Below are positions 1-11,971 of a stretch of DNA of 64,000 nucleotides, piece by piece. Below the pieces are notes generated by a model that saw nothing but the letters and a program-made list of their open reading frames with translations, was not told the origin of the DNA and did no database searches. The DNA comes from Calliopsis andreniformis (lineage: Eukaryota > Arthropoda > Insecta > Hymenoptera > Andrenidae), in contig NC_135068.1 in assembly GCF_051401765.1 (NCBI RefSeq), forward strand, positions 434,001 to 498,000, given 5' to 3'. A program made the position numbers and the translations under genes. The stretch's first letter is position 1. Each line of letters begins with the position of its first letter.

Positions 1-314
1 GATTTCTAAGGCCCAAACTCATCCATCTTTTTGAAGCAACGCCCTTGGTTGAAGCCTACGTTGCCCTCACGTAGAAATGACCGTTACTTTCGTACTGGTT
101 GCAATTATTCGTTTTATACGAAGGGAAATCTGTTGTATTTCTACTGTATTTTATGCTTCTGGCGATGACTTCTGAGGCCCTTACTATTCCATCTGGCTGA
201 TCAACGCCCTGGAGTAGAGCCTATGTTGCCCAGAACATAGAATTGACCTTTACTTTGACATCCGTTGCATCTGCTCCTGTCATACGTTCGCAAACCTGTT
301 GTATTTATTTTGTA
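1..314 (+). repeat. Leading satellite monomers, partly outside the 7-mer HOR
   Basis: About two monomers preceding the first clear 7-mer copy. They include an A/B hybrid (CCCTCACGTAGAAATGACCG near 64) and a C monomer (near 190-314). They resemble the HOR monomers but have private differences, such as CTTTTTGAAGCAACGCCC near 27 and GATCAACGCCCTGGAGTAGA near 199. Nothing else is seen here. Confidence 0.8.
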
Positions 315-1476
315 TTTTAATCACGTGCCGATGATTTCTAAGGCCCTAACTCATCCATCTGGTGAAGCAACGCCCTTGGTTGAAGCCTAGGTTGTCCGGA
401 ACATTGAAATGACCTTTACGTTCACAATGGTAGCAATTGTTCCTCTTATACGACAGAAAATCTGCTGTATTTATATTGTATTTTTATTCTCTGTCGTTGA
501 TTTCTAAGGTCCAAACTCATCCACCTGGTGAGGCAACACCCTACAGCGAAGCCAATGTTGCCCACAACGTAGAAATGACCATTACTTTCGCGCTGGTTGC
601 AATTATTCCTTTTATACGATGGGAAATCTGTTGTATTTATATTGTATTTTATGCTTCTGGCGTTGACTTCTAAGGCACTAACTATTCGATCTGGCGGAGC
701 AACGATCTGGAGTGTAGCCTGGGTTGCCCGGAACGTAGAAATGACTATTACTTTGACATCCTTTGCCGGTGCTCCTGTCATACATTCGCAAACCTGTTGT
801 TTTTATTTTGTACTTTAATCATATGGCGATGATTTCTAAGGCCCAAACTCATCCATCTGGTTGAAGCAACGCCCTTGGTTGAAGCCTAGGTTGCCCGCAC
901 GTAGAAATGACCATTACTTTAGCACTGGTTGCAATTATTCGTTTTATACGAAGGGAAGTCTGTTGTATTTATATTGTATTTTATGCTTCTGGCGTTGACT
1001 TCTAAGGCCCTAACTATTCGATCTGGCGGAGCAACTACCTGGACTGAAGCCTAGGTTGCCCGGAACGCAGAAATGACCATTACTTTGACACCCGTTGCAT
1101 CTGCCCATGTCATACGTTCGCAAATCCGTTGTATTTATTTTGTATTTTAATCTTGTGGGGATGATTTCTTATGCCCTAACTCATCCATCTGGTGAAGCAA
1201 CACCCTTGGTTGGAGCGTAGGTTGCACGGAACGTTGAAATGACCTTTACGTTCTCACTGGTACCAATTATTCCTCTTATACGATAGAAAGTCTGCTGTAT
1301 TTATATTGTATTTTAATGCTCTGGCGTTGATTTCAAAGGTCCAAACTCATCCACCTGGTGAGGCAACGCCCTAGAGTGAAGCCTAGGTTGCCCGGAACGT
1401 AGAAATGACCATTACTTTGACATCCGTTGCAGCTGCTCCTGTCATACGTTCGCAAACCTGTTGTATATATGTTGTA
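315..1476 (+). repeat. 7-monomer HOR, copy 1 (1,162 bp)
   Basis: This segment recurs 1,162 bp downstream (7 x 166) with only about ten differences seen by eye, roughly 99% identity. Private variants shared by both copies include AACATTGAAATGACC, CTCTGTCGTTGATTTC and CAGCGAAGCCAATGTTGCCC. Monomer order is A-B-C-(A/B)-C-A-(B/C). Similarity drops just upstream, where the corresponding C monomer differs. Confidence 0.9.
862..1027 (+). repeat. Hybrid A/B monomer
   Basis: The first ~45 bases are A-class (GAAGCAACGCCCTTGGTTGA), preceded by one extra T. From the junction GCCCGCACGTAGAAATGACC onward the sequence is B-class, ending in TTTTATGCTTCTGGCGTTGA. It is followed directly by a C monomer, so C-A-B is shortened locally to C-(A/B). 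The junction also lacks one base relative to GCCCGGAACGTAG, so with the extra T the total stays 166 bp. Further copies are at 2024-2189, 3517-3682 and 6668-6833, carried along by HOR duplication. Monomers with a related GCCCGCACGTAG junction occur near 5208, 8358, 27596, 44178, 59098 and 63576. Confidence 0.85.
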
Positions 1477-1525
1477 TTTTAATCACGTGCCGATGATTTG
1501 TAAGGCCCTAACTCATCCATCTGGT
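1360..1525 (+). repeat. Hybrid B/C monomer
   Basis: It starts as B (GAGGCAACGCCCTAGAGTGA) after an A monomer, but from the GACATCCGTTGCAGCTGCTC segment onward it is C-class, ending TTTTAATCACGTGCCGATGA. Total length stays 166 bp. It closes the 7-monomer HOR, whose order is A-B-C-(A/B)-C-A-(B/C). A length-preserving junction inside homologous sequence is what an unequal crossover or conversion tract between monomer classes would leave. Confidence 0.8.
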
Positions 1526-2638
1526 GAAGCAACGCCCTTGGTTGAAGCCTAGGTTGCCCGGAACATTGAAATGACCTTTACGTTCACAATGGTAGCAATT
1601 GTTCCTCTTATACGACAGAAAATCTGCTGTATCTATATTGTATTTTTATTCTCTGTCGTTGATTTCTAAGGTCCAAACTCATCCACCTGGTGAGGCAACA
1701 CCCTACAGCGAAGCCAATGTTGCCCACAACGTAGAAATGACCATTACTTTCGCGCTGGTTGCAATTATTCCTTTTATACGATGGGAAATCTGTTGTATTT
1801 ATATTGTATTTTATGCTTCTGGCGTTGACTTCTAAGGCCCTAACTATTCGATCTGGCGGAGCAACGATCTGGAGTGTAGCCTGGGTTGCCCGGAACGTAG
1901 AAATGACTATTACTTTGACATCCTTTGCAGGTGCTCCTGTCATACATTCGCAAACCTGTTGTTTTTATTTTGTACTTTAATCATATGGCGATGATTTCTA
2001 AGGCCCAAACTCATCCATCTGGTTGAAGCAACGCCCTTGGTTGAAGCCTAGGTTGCCCGCACGTAGAAATGACCATTACTTTAGCACTGGTTGCAATTAT
2101 TCGTTTTATACGAAGGGAAGTCTGTTGTATTTATATTGTATTTTATGCTTCTGGCGTTGACTTCTAAGGCCCTAACTATTCGATCTGGCGGAGCAACTAC
2201 CTGGACTGAAGCCTAGGTTGCCCGGAACGCAGAAATGACCATTACTTTGACACCCGTTGCATCTGCCCATGTCATACGTTCGCAAATCCGTTGTATTTAT
2301 TTTGTATTTTAATCTTGTGGCGATGATTTCTTATGCCCGAACTCATCCATCTGGTGAAGCAACACCCTTGGTTGGAGCGTAGGTTGCACGGAACGTTGAA
2401 ATGACCTTTACGTTCTCACTGGTACCAATTATTCCTCTTATACGATAGAAAGTCTGCTGTATTTATATTGTATTTTAATGCTCTGGCGTTGATTTCAAAG
2501 GTCCAAACTCATCCACCTGGAGAGGCAACGCCCTAGAGTGAAGCCTAGGTTGCCCGGAACGTAGAAATGACCATTACTTTGACATCCGTTGCAGCTGCTC
2601 CTGTCATACGTTCGCAAACCTGTTGTATATATGTTGTA
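1477..2638 (+). repeat. 7-monomer HOR, copy 2 (1,162 bp)
   Basis: Second tandem copy. Differences from copy 1 include GATTTGTAAGG for GATTTCTAAGG, GGTTGCCCGG for GGTTGTCCGG, and GTGGCGATG for GTGGGGATG. Its last ~250 bp also form the start of the 19-monomer HOR, so the two HORs overlap and the 19-mer may have grown out of this one. A related A-B-C-(A/B) set recurs at about 3030-3690 and 6180-6835. Confidence 0.9.
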
Positions 2639-5540
2639 TTTTAATCACATGGCGATGATTTCTAAGGCACAAACGCACCCATCTCGTGAAGCAACGCCCT
2701 TGGTTGAAGCCTAGGTTGCCCAGAACGTTGAAATGACTTTTACGTTCACACTGGTAGCAATTATCCCTCTTATACGATTGAAAATCAGCTGTATTTACAT
2801 TGTATTTTATGCTTCTGGCGTTGACTTATAGGGCCCTAACTATTCGATCTGGTGGAGCAACGCCATGGAGTGAAGCATAGCTTCCCGGAACGTAGAAATG
2901 ACCTTTACTTTGACTTCCGTTGCATCTGCTCCTGTCATACGTTCGCAAACCTGTTCTATTTATTTTGTATTTTAATCATGTGCCGATGATTTCTAAGGCC
3001 CTAACTCATCCATCTGGTGAAGCAACGCCCTTGGTTGAAGCCTAGGTTGCCCGGAACATTGAAATGACCTTTACGTTCACAATGGTAGCAATTGTTCCTC
3101 TTATACGACAGAAAATCTGCTGTATTTATATTGTATTTTTATTCTCTGTCGTTGATTTCTAAGGTCCGAACTCATCCACCTGGTGAGGCAACACCCTACA
3201 GCGAAGCCAATGTTGCCCGGAACGTAGAAATGACCATTACTTTCGCGCTGGTTGCAATTACTCCTTTTATACGATGGGAAATCTGTTGTACTTATATTGT
3301 ATTTTATGCTACTGGCGTTGACTTCTAAGGCCCTAACTATTCGATCTGGCGGAGCAACGATCTGGAGTGTAGCCTGGGTTGCCCGGAACGTAGAAATGAC
3401 TATTACTTTGACATCCTTTGCGGGTGCTCCTGTCATACGTTCGCAAACCTGTTGTTTTTATTTTGTATTTTAATCATATGGCGATGATTTCTAAGGCCCA
3501 AACTCATCCATCTGGTTGAAGCAACGCCCTTGGTTGAAGCCTAGGTTGCCCGCACGTAGAAATGACCATTACTTTCGTACTGGTTGCAATTATTCATTTT
3601 ATACGAAGGGAAGTCTGTTGTATTTATATTGTATTATATGCTTCTGGCGCTGACTTCTAAGGCCCTAACTATTCGATCTGGCGGAGCAACGACCTGGACT
3701 GAAGCCTAGGTTGCCAGGAACGCAGAAATGACCATTACTTTGACACCCGTTGCATCTGCCCATGTCATACGTTCGCAAACCTGTTGTATATATGTTGTAT
3801 TTTAATCATATGGCGATGATTTCTAAGGCACAAACGCACCCATCTGGTGAAGCAACGCCCTTGGTTGAAGCCTAGGTTGCCCAGAACGTTGAAATGACTT
3901 TTACGTTCACACTGGTAGCAATTATCCCTCTTATACGATTGAAAATCAGCTGTATTTAAATTGTATTTTATGCTTCTGGCGTTGACTTATAGGGCCCTAA
4001 CTATTCGATCTGGTGGAGCAACTTCATGGAGTGAAGCATAGCTTCCCGGAACGTAGAAATGACCTTTACTTTGACTTCCGTTGCATCTGCTCCTGTCATA
4101 CGTTCGCAAACCTGTTGTATTTATTTTGTATTTTAATCATGTGCCGATGATTTCTAAGGCCCTAACTCATCCATCTGGTGAAGCAACGCCCTTGGTTGAA
4201 GCCTAGGTTGCCCCGAACGTGGAAATTAACTTTACGTTCACACTGGTAGCAATTATTCCTCTTATACGATTGAAAATCTGCTGTATTTATATTGTATTTT
4301 AATCCTCTGGCGTTAATCTCTGAGGTCCCAACTCATTCACCTGGCGAGGCAATACCACAGAGCGAAGCCTAAGCTGCCCCGAACGTAGAAATGACCATTA
4401 CTTTCGCACTGGTTGCAATTATTCCTTTTATGCGATGGGAAATCTGTTCTATTTATGTCGCATTTTAAGCTTCTGGCGTTGGTTTCTAAGGTCCAAACTC
4501 ACCCACCTGGTGGGGCAACACCCTAGAGCGAAGCCTAGGTTGCCCGGAACGTAGAAATGACCATTACTTTCCTACTGGCTGTAATTATGCCTTTTATTCA
4601 ATTGAAAAACTGTTGAATTTATATTGTATTTTATGCTTCTGGCGTTGACTTCTAAGGCCCAACCTCATCCATCTGGTGAAGCCACGCCCTCCGTTGAAGC
4701 CTAGGCTGCCTGGAACGTAGTAATGACCATTACTTTTGCACTGGTTGCAATTATAACTTTTATACGATGGGAAATCTGTTGTATTTATATCGTATTTTAT
4801 GCTTCTGGCGTTTACTTCTAAGGCCCTAACTATTCGATCTGGTGGAGCAACGCCCTAGAGAGAAGCTCAGCTTGCCCGGAACGTAGAAATGACCGTTACT
4901 TTCGCACTGGTTGCAATTATTCCTTTTATACGATGGGAACCCTGTTGTATTTATATTGTATTTTATGCTTCTGGCGTTGACTTCTAAGGTCCTATCTCTT
5001 CGATTTCGTGGAGCAACGCCATAGAGTGAAGCCTAGCATGCCCGGAACGTAGAAATGACCATTACTTTGACTTCCGTTGCATCTGCTCCTGTCATACGTT
5101 AGCAAACATGTTGTATTTATTTTGTATTTTAATATTGTGGCGGTGATTTCTAAGGTCCAAACGCATCCACCTGGCGAAGCAACGCCCTAGAGTGAAACCT
5201 AGGTTGCCCGCACGTAGAAATGACCATTACTTTCGCACTGGTTGCAATTACTCCTTTTATACGATGGGAAATCTGTTGTATTTATTTAGTATTTTATGCT
5301 TCTGGAGTTGATTTCTAAGGCCCTAACTATTCGATCTGGTGGAGCAACGCCCTAGAGTGAAGCCTAGCTTGCCCGGAACGTAGAAATGACCATTACTTTG
5401 GCACCCGTTGCATCTGCACCTGTCATACGTTCGCAAACCTGTTGTATTTATTGTGTATTTTAATATTGTGGCGATGATTTCTAAGGCCCAAAGTCATCCA
5501 TCTGGTGAAGCAATGCCCTTGGTTGAAGCCTAGGTTGCCC
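2390..5540 (+). repeat. 19-monomer HOR, copy 1 (3,151 bp)
   Basis: This segment recurs 3,151 bp downstream (19 monomers) with about a dozen differences spotted over ~3.1 kb, which is above 99% identity. Shared private marks include ATACGATAGAAAGTCTGCTG, TCTAAGGCACAAACGCACCC, CTTATAGGGCCCTAAC and GCCTGGAACGTAGTAATG. It contains the A-B-C-(A/B) block also found in the 7-mer HOR. The left edge lies within roughly 2360-2400; upstream of it the two copies diverge. Confidence 0.9.
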
Positions 5541-8500
5541 GGAACGTTGAAATGACCTTTACGTTCACACTGGTACCAATTATTCCTCTTATACGATAGA
5601 AAGTCTGCTGTATTTATATTGTATTTTAATGCTCTGGCGTTGATTTCAAAGGTCCAAACTCATCCACCTGGTGAGGCAACGCCCTAGAGTGAAGCCTAGG
5701 TTGCCCGGAACGTAGAAATGACCATTACTTTGACATCCGTTGCAGCTGCTCCTGTCATACGTTCGCAAACCTGTTGTATATATGTTGTATTTTAATCACA
5801 TGGCGATGATTTCTAAGGCACAAACGCACCCATCTGGTGAAGCAACGCCCTTGGTTGAAGCCTAGGTTGCCCAGAACGTTGAAATGACTTTTACGTTCAC
5901 ACTGGTAGCAATTATCCCTCTTATACGATTGAAAATCAGCTGTATTTACATTGTATTTTATGCTTCTGGCGTTGACTTATAGGGCCCTAACTATTCGATC
6001 TGGTGGAGCAACGCCATGGAGTGAAGCATAGCTTCCCGGAACGTAGAAATGACCTTTACTTTGACTTCCGTTGCATCTGCTCCTGTCATACGTTCGCAAA
6101 CCTGTTCTATTTATTTTGTATTTTAATCATGTGCCGATGATTTCTAAGGCCCTAACTCATCCATCTGGTGAAGCAACGCCCTTGGTTGAAGCCTAGGTTG
6201 CCCGGAACATTGAAATGACCTTTACGTTCACAATGGTAGCAATTGTTCCTCTTATACGACAGAAAATCTGCTGTATTTATATTGTATTTTTATTCTCTGT
6301 CGTTGATTTCTAAGGTCCGAACTCATCCACCTGGTGAGGCAACACCCTACAGCGAAGCCAATGTTGCCCGGAACGTAGAAATGACCATTACTTTCGCGCT
6401 GGTTGCAATTACTCCTTTTATACGATGGGAAATCTGTTGTACTTATATTGTATTTTATGCTACTGGCGTTGACTTCTAAGGCCCTAACTATTCGATCTGG
6501 CGGAGCAACGATCTGGAGTGTAGCCTGGGTTGCCCGGAACGTAGAAATGACTATTACTTTGACATCCTTTGCGGGTGCTCCTGTCATACGTTCGCAAACC
6601 TGTTGTTTTTATTTTGTATTTTAATCATATGGCGATGATTTCTAAGGCCCAAACTCATCCATCTGGTTGAAGCAACGCCCTTGGTTGAAGCCTAGGTTGC
6701 CCGCACGTAGAAATGACCATTACTTTCGTACTGGTTGCAATTATTCATTTTATACGAAGGGAAGTCTGTTGTATTTATATTGTATTATATGCTTCTGGCG
6801 CTGACTTCTAAGGCCCTAACTATTCGATCTGGCGGAGCAACGACCTGGACTGAAGCCTAGGTTGCCAGGAACGCAGAAATGACCATTACTTTGACACCCG
6901 TTGCATCTGCCCATGTCATACGTTCGCAAACCTGTTGTATATATGTTGTATTTTAATCATATGGCGATGATTTCTAAGGCACAAACGCACCCATCTGGTG
7001 AAGCAACGCCCTTGGTTGAAGCCTAGGTTGCCCAGAACGTTGAAATGACTTTTACGTTCACACTGGTAGCAATTATCCCTCTTATACGATTGAAAATCAG
7101 CTGTATTTAAATTGTATTTTATGCTTCTGGCGTTGACTTATAGGGCCCTAACTATTCGATCTGGTGGAGCAACGCCATGGAGTGAAGCATAGCTTCCCGG
7201 AACGTAGAAATGACCTTTACTTTGACTTCCGTTGCATCTGCTCCTGTCATACGTTCGCAAACCTGTTGTATTTATTTTGTATTTTAATCATGTGCCGATG
7301 ATTTCTAAGGCCCTAACTCATCCATCTGGTGAAGCAACGCCCTTGGTTGAAGCCTAGGTTGCCCTGAACGTGGAAATTAACTTTACGTTCACACTGGTAG
7401 CAATTATTCCTCTTATACGATTGAAAATCTGCTGTATTTATATTGTATTTTAATCCTCTGGCGTTAATCTCTGAGGTCCCAACTCATTCACCTGGCGAGG
7501 CAATACCACAGAGCGAAGCCTAAGTTGCCCCGAACGTAGAAATGACCATTACTTTCGCACTGGTTGCAATTATTCCTTTTATGCGATGGGAAATCTGTTC
7601 TATTTATGTCGTATTTTAAGCTTCTGGCGTTGGTTTCTAAGGTCCAAACACACCCACCTGGTGGGGCAACACCCTAGAGCGAAGCCTAGGTTGCCCGGAA
7701 CGTAGAAATGACCATTACTTTCCTACTGGCTGTAATTATGCCTTTTATTCAATTGAAAAACTGTTGAATTTATATTGTATTTTATGCTTCTGGCGTTGAC
7801 TTCTAAGGCCCAACCTCATCCATCTGGTGAAGCCACGCCCTCCGTTGAAGCCTAGGCTGCCTGGAACGTAGTAATGACCATTACTTTTGCACTGGTTGCA
7901 ATTATTACTTTTATACGATGGGAAATCTGTTGTATTTATATCGTATTTTATGCTTCTGGCGTTTACTTCTAAGGCCCTAACTATTCGATCTGGTGGAGCA
8001 ACGCCCTAGAGAGAAGCTCAGCTTGCCCGGAACGTAGAAATGACCGTTACTTTCGCACTGGTTGCAATTATTCCTTTTATACGATGGGAACCCTGTTGTA
8101 TTTATATTGTATTTTATGCTTCTGGCGTTGACTTCTAAGGTCCTATCTCTTCGATTTCGTGGAGCAACGCCATAGAGTGAAGCCTAGCATGCCCGGAACG
8201 TAGAAATGACCATTACTTTGACTTCCGTTGCATCTGCTCCTGTCATACGTTAGCAAACATGTTGTATTTATTTTGTATTTTAATATTGTGGCGGTGATTT
8301 CTAAGGTCCAAACTCATCCACCTGGCGAAGCAACGCCCTAGAGTGAAACCTAGGTTGCCCGCACGTAGAAATGACCATTACTTTCGCACTGGTTGCAATT
8401 ACTCCTTTTATACGATGGGAAATCTGTTGTATTTATTTAGTATTTTATGCTTCTGGAGTTGATTTCTAAGGCCCTAACTATTCGATCTGGTGGAGCAACG

Positions 8501-8651
8501 CCCTAGAGTGAAGCCTAGCTTGCCCGGAACGTAGAAATGACCATTACTTTGGCACCCGTTGCATCTGCACCTGTCATACGTTCGCAAACCTGTTGTATTT
8601 ATTGTGTATTTTAATATTGTGGCGATGATTTCTAAGGCCCAAACTCATCCA
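5541..8651 (+). repeat. 19-monomer HOR, copy 2 (identity ends near 8651)
   Basis: Tandem second copy. Differences from copy 1 include CTGTATTTATATTGTATT-context single changes, GCAACGCCATGGAGTG for GCAACTTCATGGAGTG, and GTTGCCCTGAACG for GTTGCCCCGAACG. Matching stops near 8651, where the C-to-A junction continues as GAAGAAAATCCCTCGG rather than the copy-1 GAAGCAATGCCCTTGG. Confidence 0.9.
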
Positions 8652-9980
8652 CCTGGTGAAGAAAATCCCTCGGTTGTAGCCTGGATTGCCCGGAACGTTG
8701 AATTGACCATTACTTTGACATCCGTTGCATCTGCTCCTCTCATACGTTCGCAAACCTGTTGTATTTGTTTTGTATTTTAATCATGTGGCAATGATTTCTA
8801 AGGCCCAAACTCCTCCATCTGGTGAAGCCACGCGCTTGGTTGAAGCCTGGGTTGCCCGGGACGTTGAAATGACCTTTACGTTCACATTGGTAACAATTAT
8901 TCCTCTTATACGATTGAAAATCTGCTGTATTTATATAGTATTTAATGATCCTGACGTTGACTTCTAAGGCCGTAACTCTTCGATCTGGTGGAGCAACGCC
9001 GTAGAGTGTAGACTAGGATGCCCGGAATGTAGAAATGGCCATTACTTTCACACTGATGGCAATTACTCCTTTTATTCAATTGAAAAACTGTTGAATTTAT
9101 ATTGTATTTTATGCTTCTGGCGTCGACTTCTAAGGCCCTACTATTCGATCTGGTGGTGCAGCGTCCTAGAGTGAAGTCTAGGTTGCCCAGAACGTAGAAA
9201 TGACCATTACTTTGGCACCCGTTGCATCCGCACCTGTCATACGTTCGCAAACCTGTTGTATTTATTTAGTATTTTAATCATGTGGCGATGATTTCTAAGG
9301 TCCAACCTCATCCACCTGGTGAGGCAACACGCTAGAGCGAAGCCTAGGTTGCCCAGAGCGTAGAAATGACAATTACTTTCGTACTGGATGCAATTATTCC
9401 TTTTATACGATGGGAAATCTATTGCATTTATATTGTATTTTATGCTTCTGGCGTTGACTCCTAAGGCCCGAACTATTCGATCTGGTGGAGCAACGCCCGG
9501 GAGTGAAGCCTAGCTAGCCCGGAACGTAGAAATGACTATTACTTTGATATCCGCTGCATCTGCTCCTATCATACGTGCGCAAACCTGTTGTATTTATTTT
9601 GTATTTTAATCATGTGGCGATGATTTCTAAGGACCAAACTCATCCATCTGGTGAAACAACGCGCTTGGTTGAAGCCTAGGTTGCCCCGAGCGTGGAAATT
9701 AACTTTACGTTCACACTGGTAGCAATTATTCCTCTTATACGATTGAAAATCTGCTGTATTTATATTGTATTTTAATCCTCTGGCGTTAATCTCTGAGGTC
9801 CAAACTCATTCACCTGGCGAGGCAACACCCCAGAGCGAAGCCTAAGTTGCCCCGAACGTAGAAATGACCATTACTTTCGCACTGGTTGCAATTATTCCTT
9901 TTATGCGATGGGAAATCTGTTCTATTTATGTCGTATTTTAAGCTTCTGGCGTTGACTTCTAAGGCGCTAACAATTCGATC
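8652..9980 (+). repeat. Mosaic satellite segment with a 5-monomer duplication
   Basis: It begins with A-type monomers carrying GTAGCCTGGATTGCCCGG and a D monomer near 8990-9150. About 9275-9955 repeats 830 bp downstream (10105-10785, five monomers), sharing GACTCCTAAGGCCCGAAC, CTAGCTAGCCCGG and GAAACAACGCGCTTGG. About 8400-9150 repeats 2,821 bp downstream (17 monomers) at 11221-11971. It is satellite throughout. Confidence 0.85.
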
Positions 9981-11971
9981 CGGTGGAGCAACGCCCTAGA
10001 GTGAAGCCTAACTTGCCCGGAACGTAGAAATGACCATTACTTTGACATCCGCTGCATCTGCTCCTGTCATACGTTCGCAAACCTGTTGTATTTATTTTGT
10101 ATTTTAATCATGTGGCGATGATTTCTAAGGTCCAACCTCATTCACCTGGAGAGGCAACACGCTAGAGCGAAGCCTAGGTTGCCCGGAACGTAGAAATGAC
10201 CATTACTTTCACACTGGTTGCAATTATTCATTTTATACAATGGGAAATCTGTTGTATTTATATTGTATTTTATGCTTCTGGCGTTGACTCCTAAGGCCCG
10301 AACTATTCGATCTGGTGGAGCAACGCCCTGGAGTGAAGCCTAGCTAGCCCGGAACGTAGAAATGACTATTACTTTGATATCCGCTGCATCTGCTCATATC
10401 ATACGTGCGCAAACCTGTTGTATTTATTTTGTATTTTAATCATGTGGCGATGATTTCTAAGGACCAAACTCATCCATCTGGTGAAACAACGCGCTTGGTT
10501 GAAGCCTAGGTTGCCCCGAACGTGGAAATTAACTTTACGTTCACACTGGTAGCAATTATTCCTCTTATACGATTGAAAATCTGCTGTATTTATATTGTAT
10601 TTTAATCCTCTGGCGTTAATCTCTGAGGTCCCAACTCATTCACCTGGCGAGGCAACACCCCAGAGCGAAGGCTAAGTTGCCCCGAACGTAGAAATGACCA
10701 TTACTTTCGCACTGGTTGCAATTATTCCTTTTATGCGATGGGAAATCTGTTCTATTTATGTCGTATTTTAAGCTTCTGGCGTTGGTTTCTAAGGTCCAAA
10801 CACACACACCTGGTGGGGCAACACCCTAGAGCGAAGCCTAGGTTGCCCGGAACGTAGAAATGACCATTACTTTCGTACTGGCTGTAATTATGCCTTTTAT
10901 TCAATTGAAAAACTGTTGAATTTATATTGTATTTTATGCTTCTGGCGTTGACTTCTAAGGCCCAACCTCATCCATCTGGTGAAGCCACGCCCTGCGTTGA
11001 AGCCTAGGCTGCCTGGAACGTAGTAATGACCATTACTTTTGCACTGGTTGCAATTATTACTTTTATACGATGGGAAATCTGTTGTATTTATATCGTATTT
11101 TATGCTTCTGGCGTTTACTTCTAAGGCCCTAACTATTCGATCTGGTAGAGCAACGCCCTAGAGAGAAGCTCAGCTTGCCCGGAACGTAGAAATGACCGTT
11201 ACTTTCGCACTGGTTGCAATTACTCGTTTTATACGATGGGAAATCTGTTGTATTTATTTAGTATTTTATGCTTCTGGAGTTGACTTCTAAGGCCCTAACT
11301 ATTCGATCTGGTGGAGCAACGCCCTAGAGTGAAGCCTAGCTTGCCCGGAACGTAGAAATGACCATTACTTTGGCACCCGTTGCATCTGCCCCTGTCATAC
11401 GTTCGCAAACCTGTTGTATTTATTGTGTATTTTAATATTGTGGCGATGATTTCTAAGGCCCAAACTCATCCACCTGGTGAAGAAACGCCCTTGGTTGTAG
11501 CCTGGATTGCCCGGAACGTTGAATTGACCATTACTTTGACATCCGTTGCATCTGCTCCTGTCATACGTTCGCAAACCTGTTGTATTTGTTTTGTATTTTA
11601 ATCATGTGGCAATGACTGCTAAGGCCCAAACTCCTCCATCTGGTGAAGCCACGCGCTTGGTTGAAGCCTGGGTTGCCCGGGACGTTGAAATGACCTTTAC
11701 GTTCACATTGGTAACAATTATTCCTCTTATACGATTGAAAATCTGCTGTATTTATATAGTATTTAATGATCCTGACGTTGACTTCTAAGGCCGTAACTCT
11801 TCGATCTGGTGGAGCAACGCCGTAGAGTGAAGACTAGGATGCCCGGAATGTAGAAATGGCCATTACTTTCACACTGATGGCAATTACTCCTTTTATTCAA
11901 TTGAAAAAATGTTGAATTTATATTGTATTTTATGCTTCTGGCGTCGACTTCTATGGCCCTACTATTCGATC
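9981..11971 (+). repeat. 12-monomer HOR, copy 1 (1,991 bp)
   Basis: It starts at CGGTGGAGCAACGCCCTAGA and repeats 1,991 bp downstream (12 monomers). Shared marks are GAGTGAAGCCTAACTTGCCC, CTCATATCATACGTGCGC, GAGCGAAGGCTAAGTTGCCC and GAGAGAAGCTCAGCTTGCCC. Its 3' third (about 10770-11210) also resembles 7620-8060 of the 19-mer HOR, about 3,152 bp upstream. The unit is therefore a composite of older HOR material. Confidence 0.85.

Noticed and set aside
437..818. Overlapping open frames of 73-111 codons on both strands, repeated at 1599-1980, 3092-3473 and 6243-6624
   Set aside because: They are the same satellite monomers read in different frames. They recur with the HOR period, mostly lack ATG starts, have no recognisable domains, and end at stops built into the monomer.
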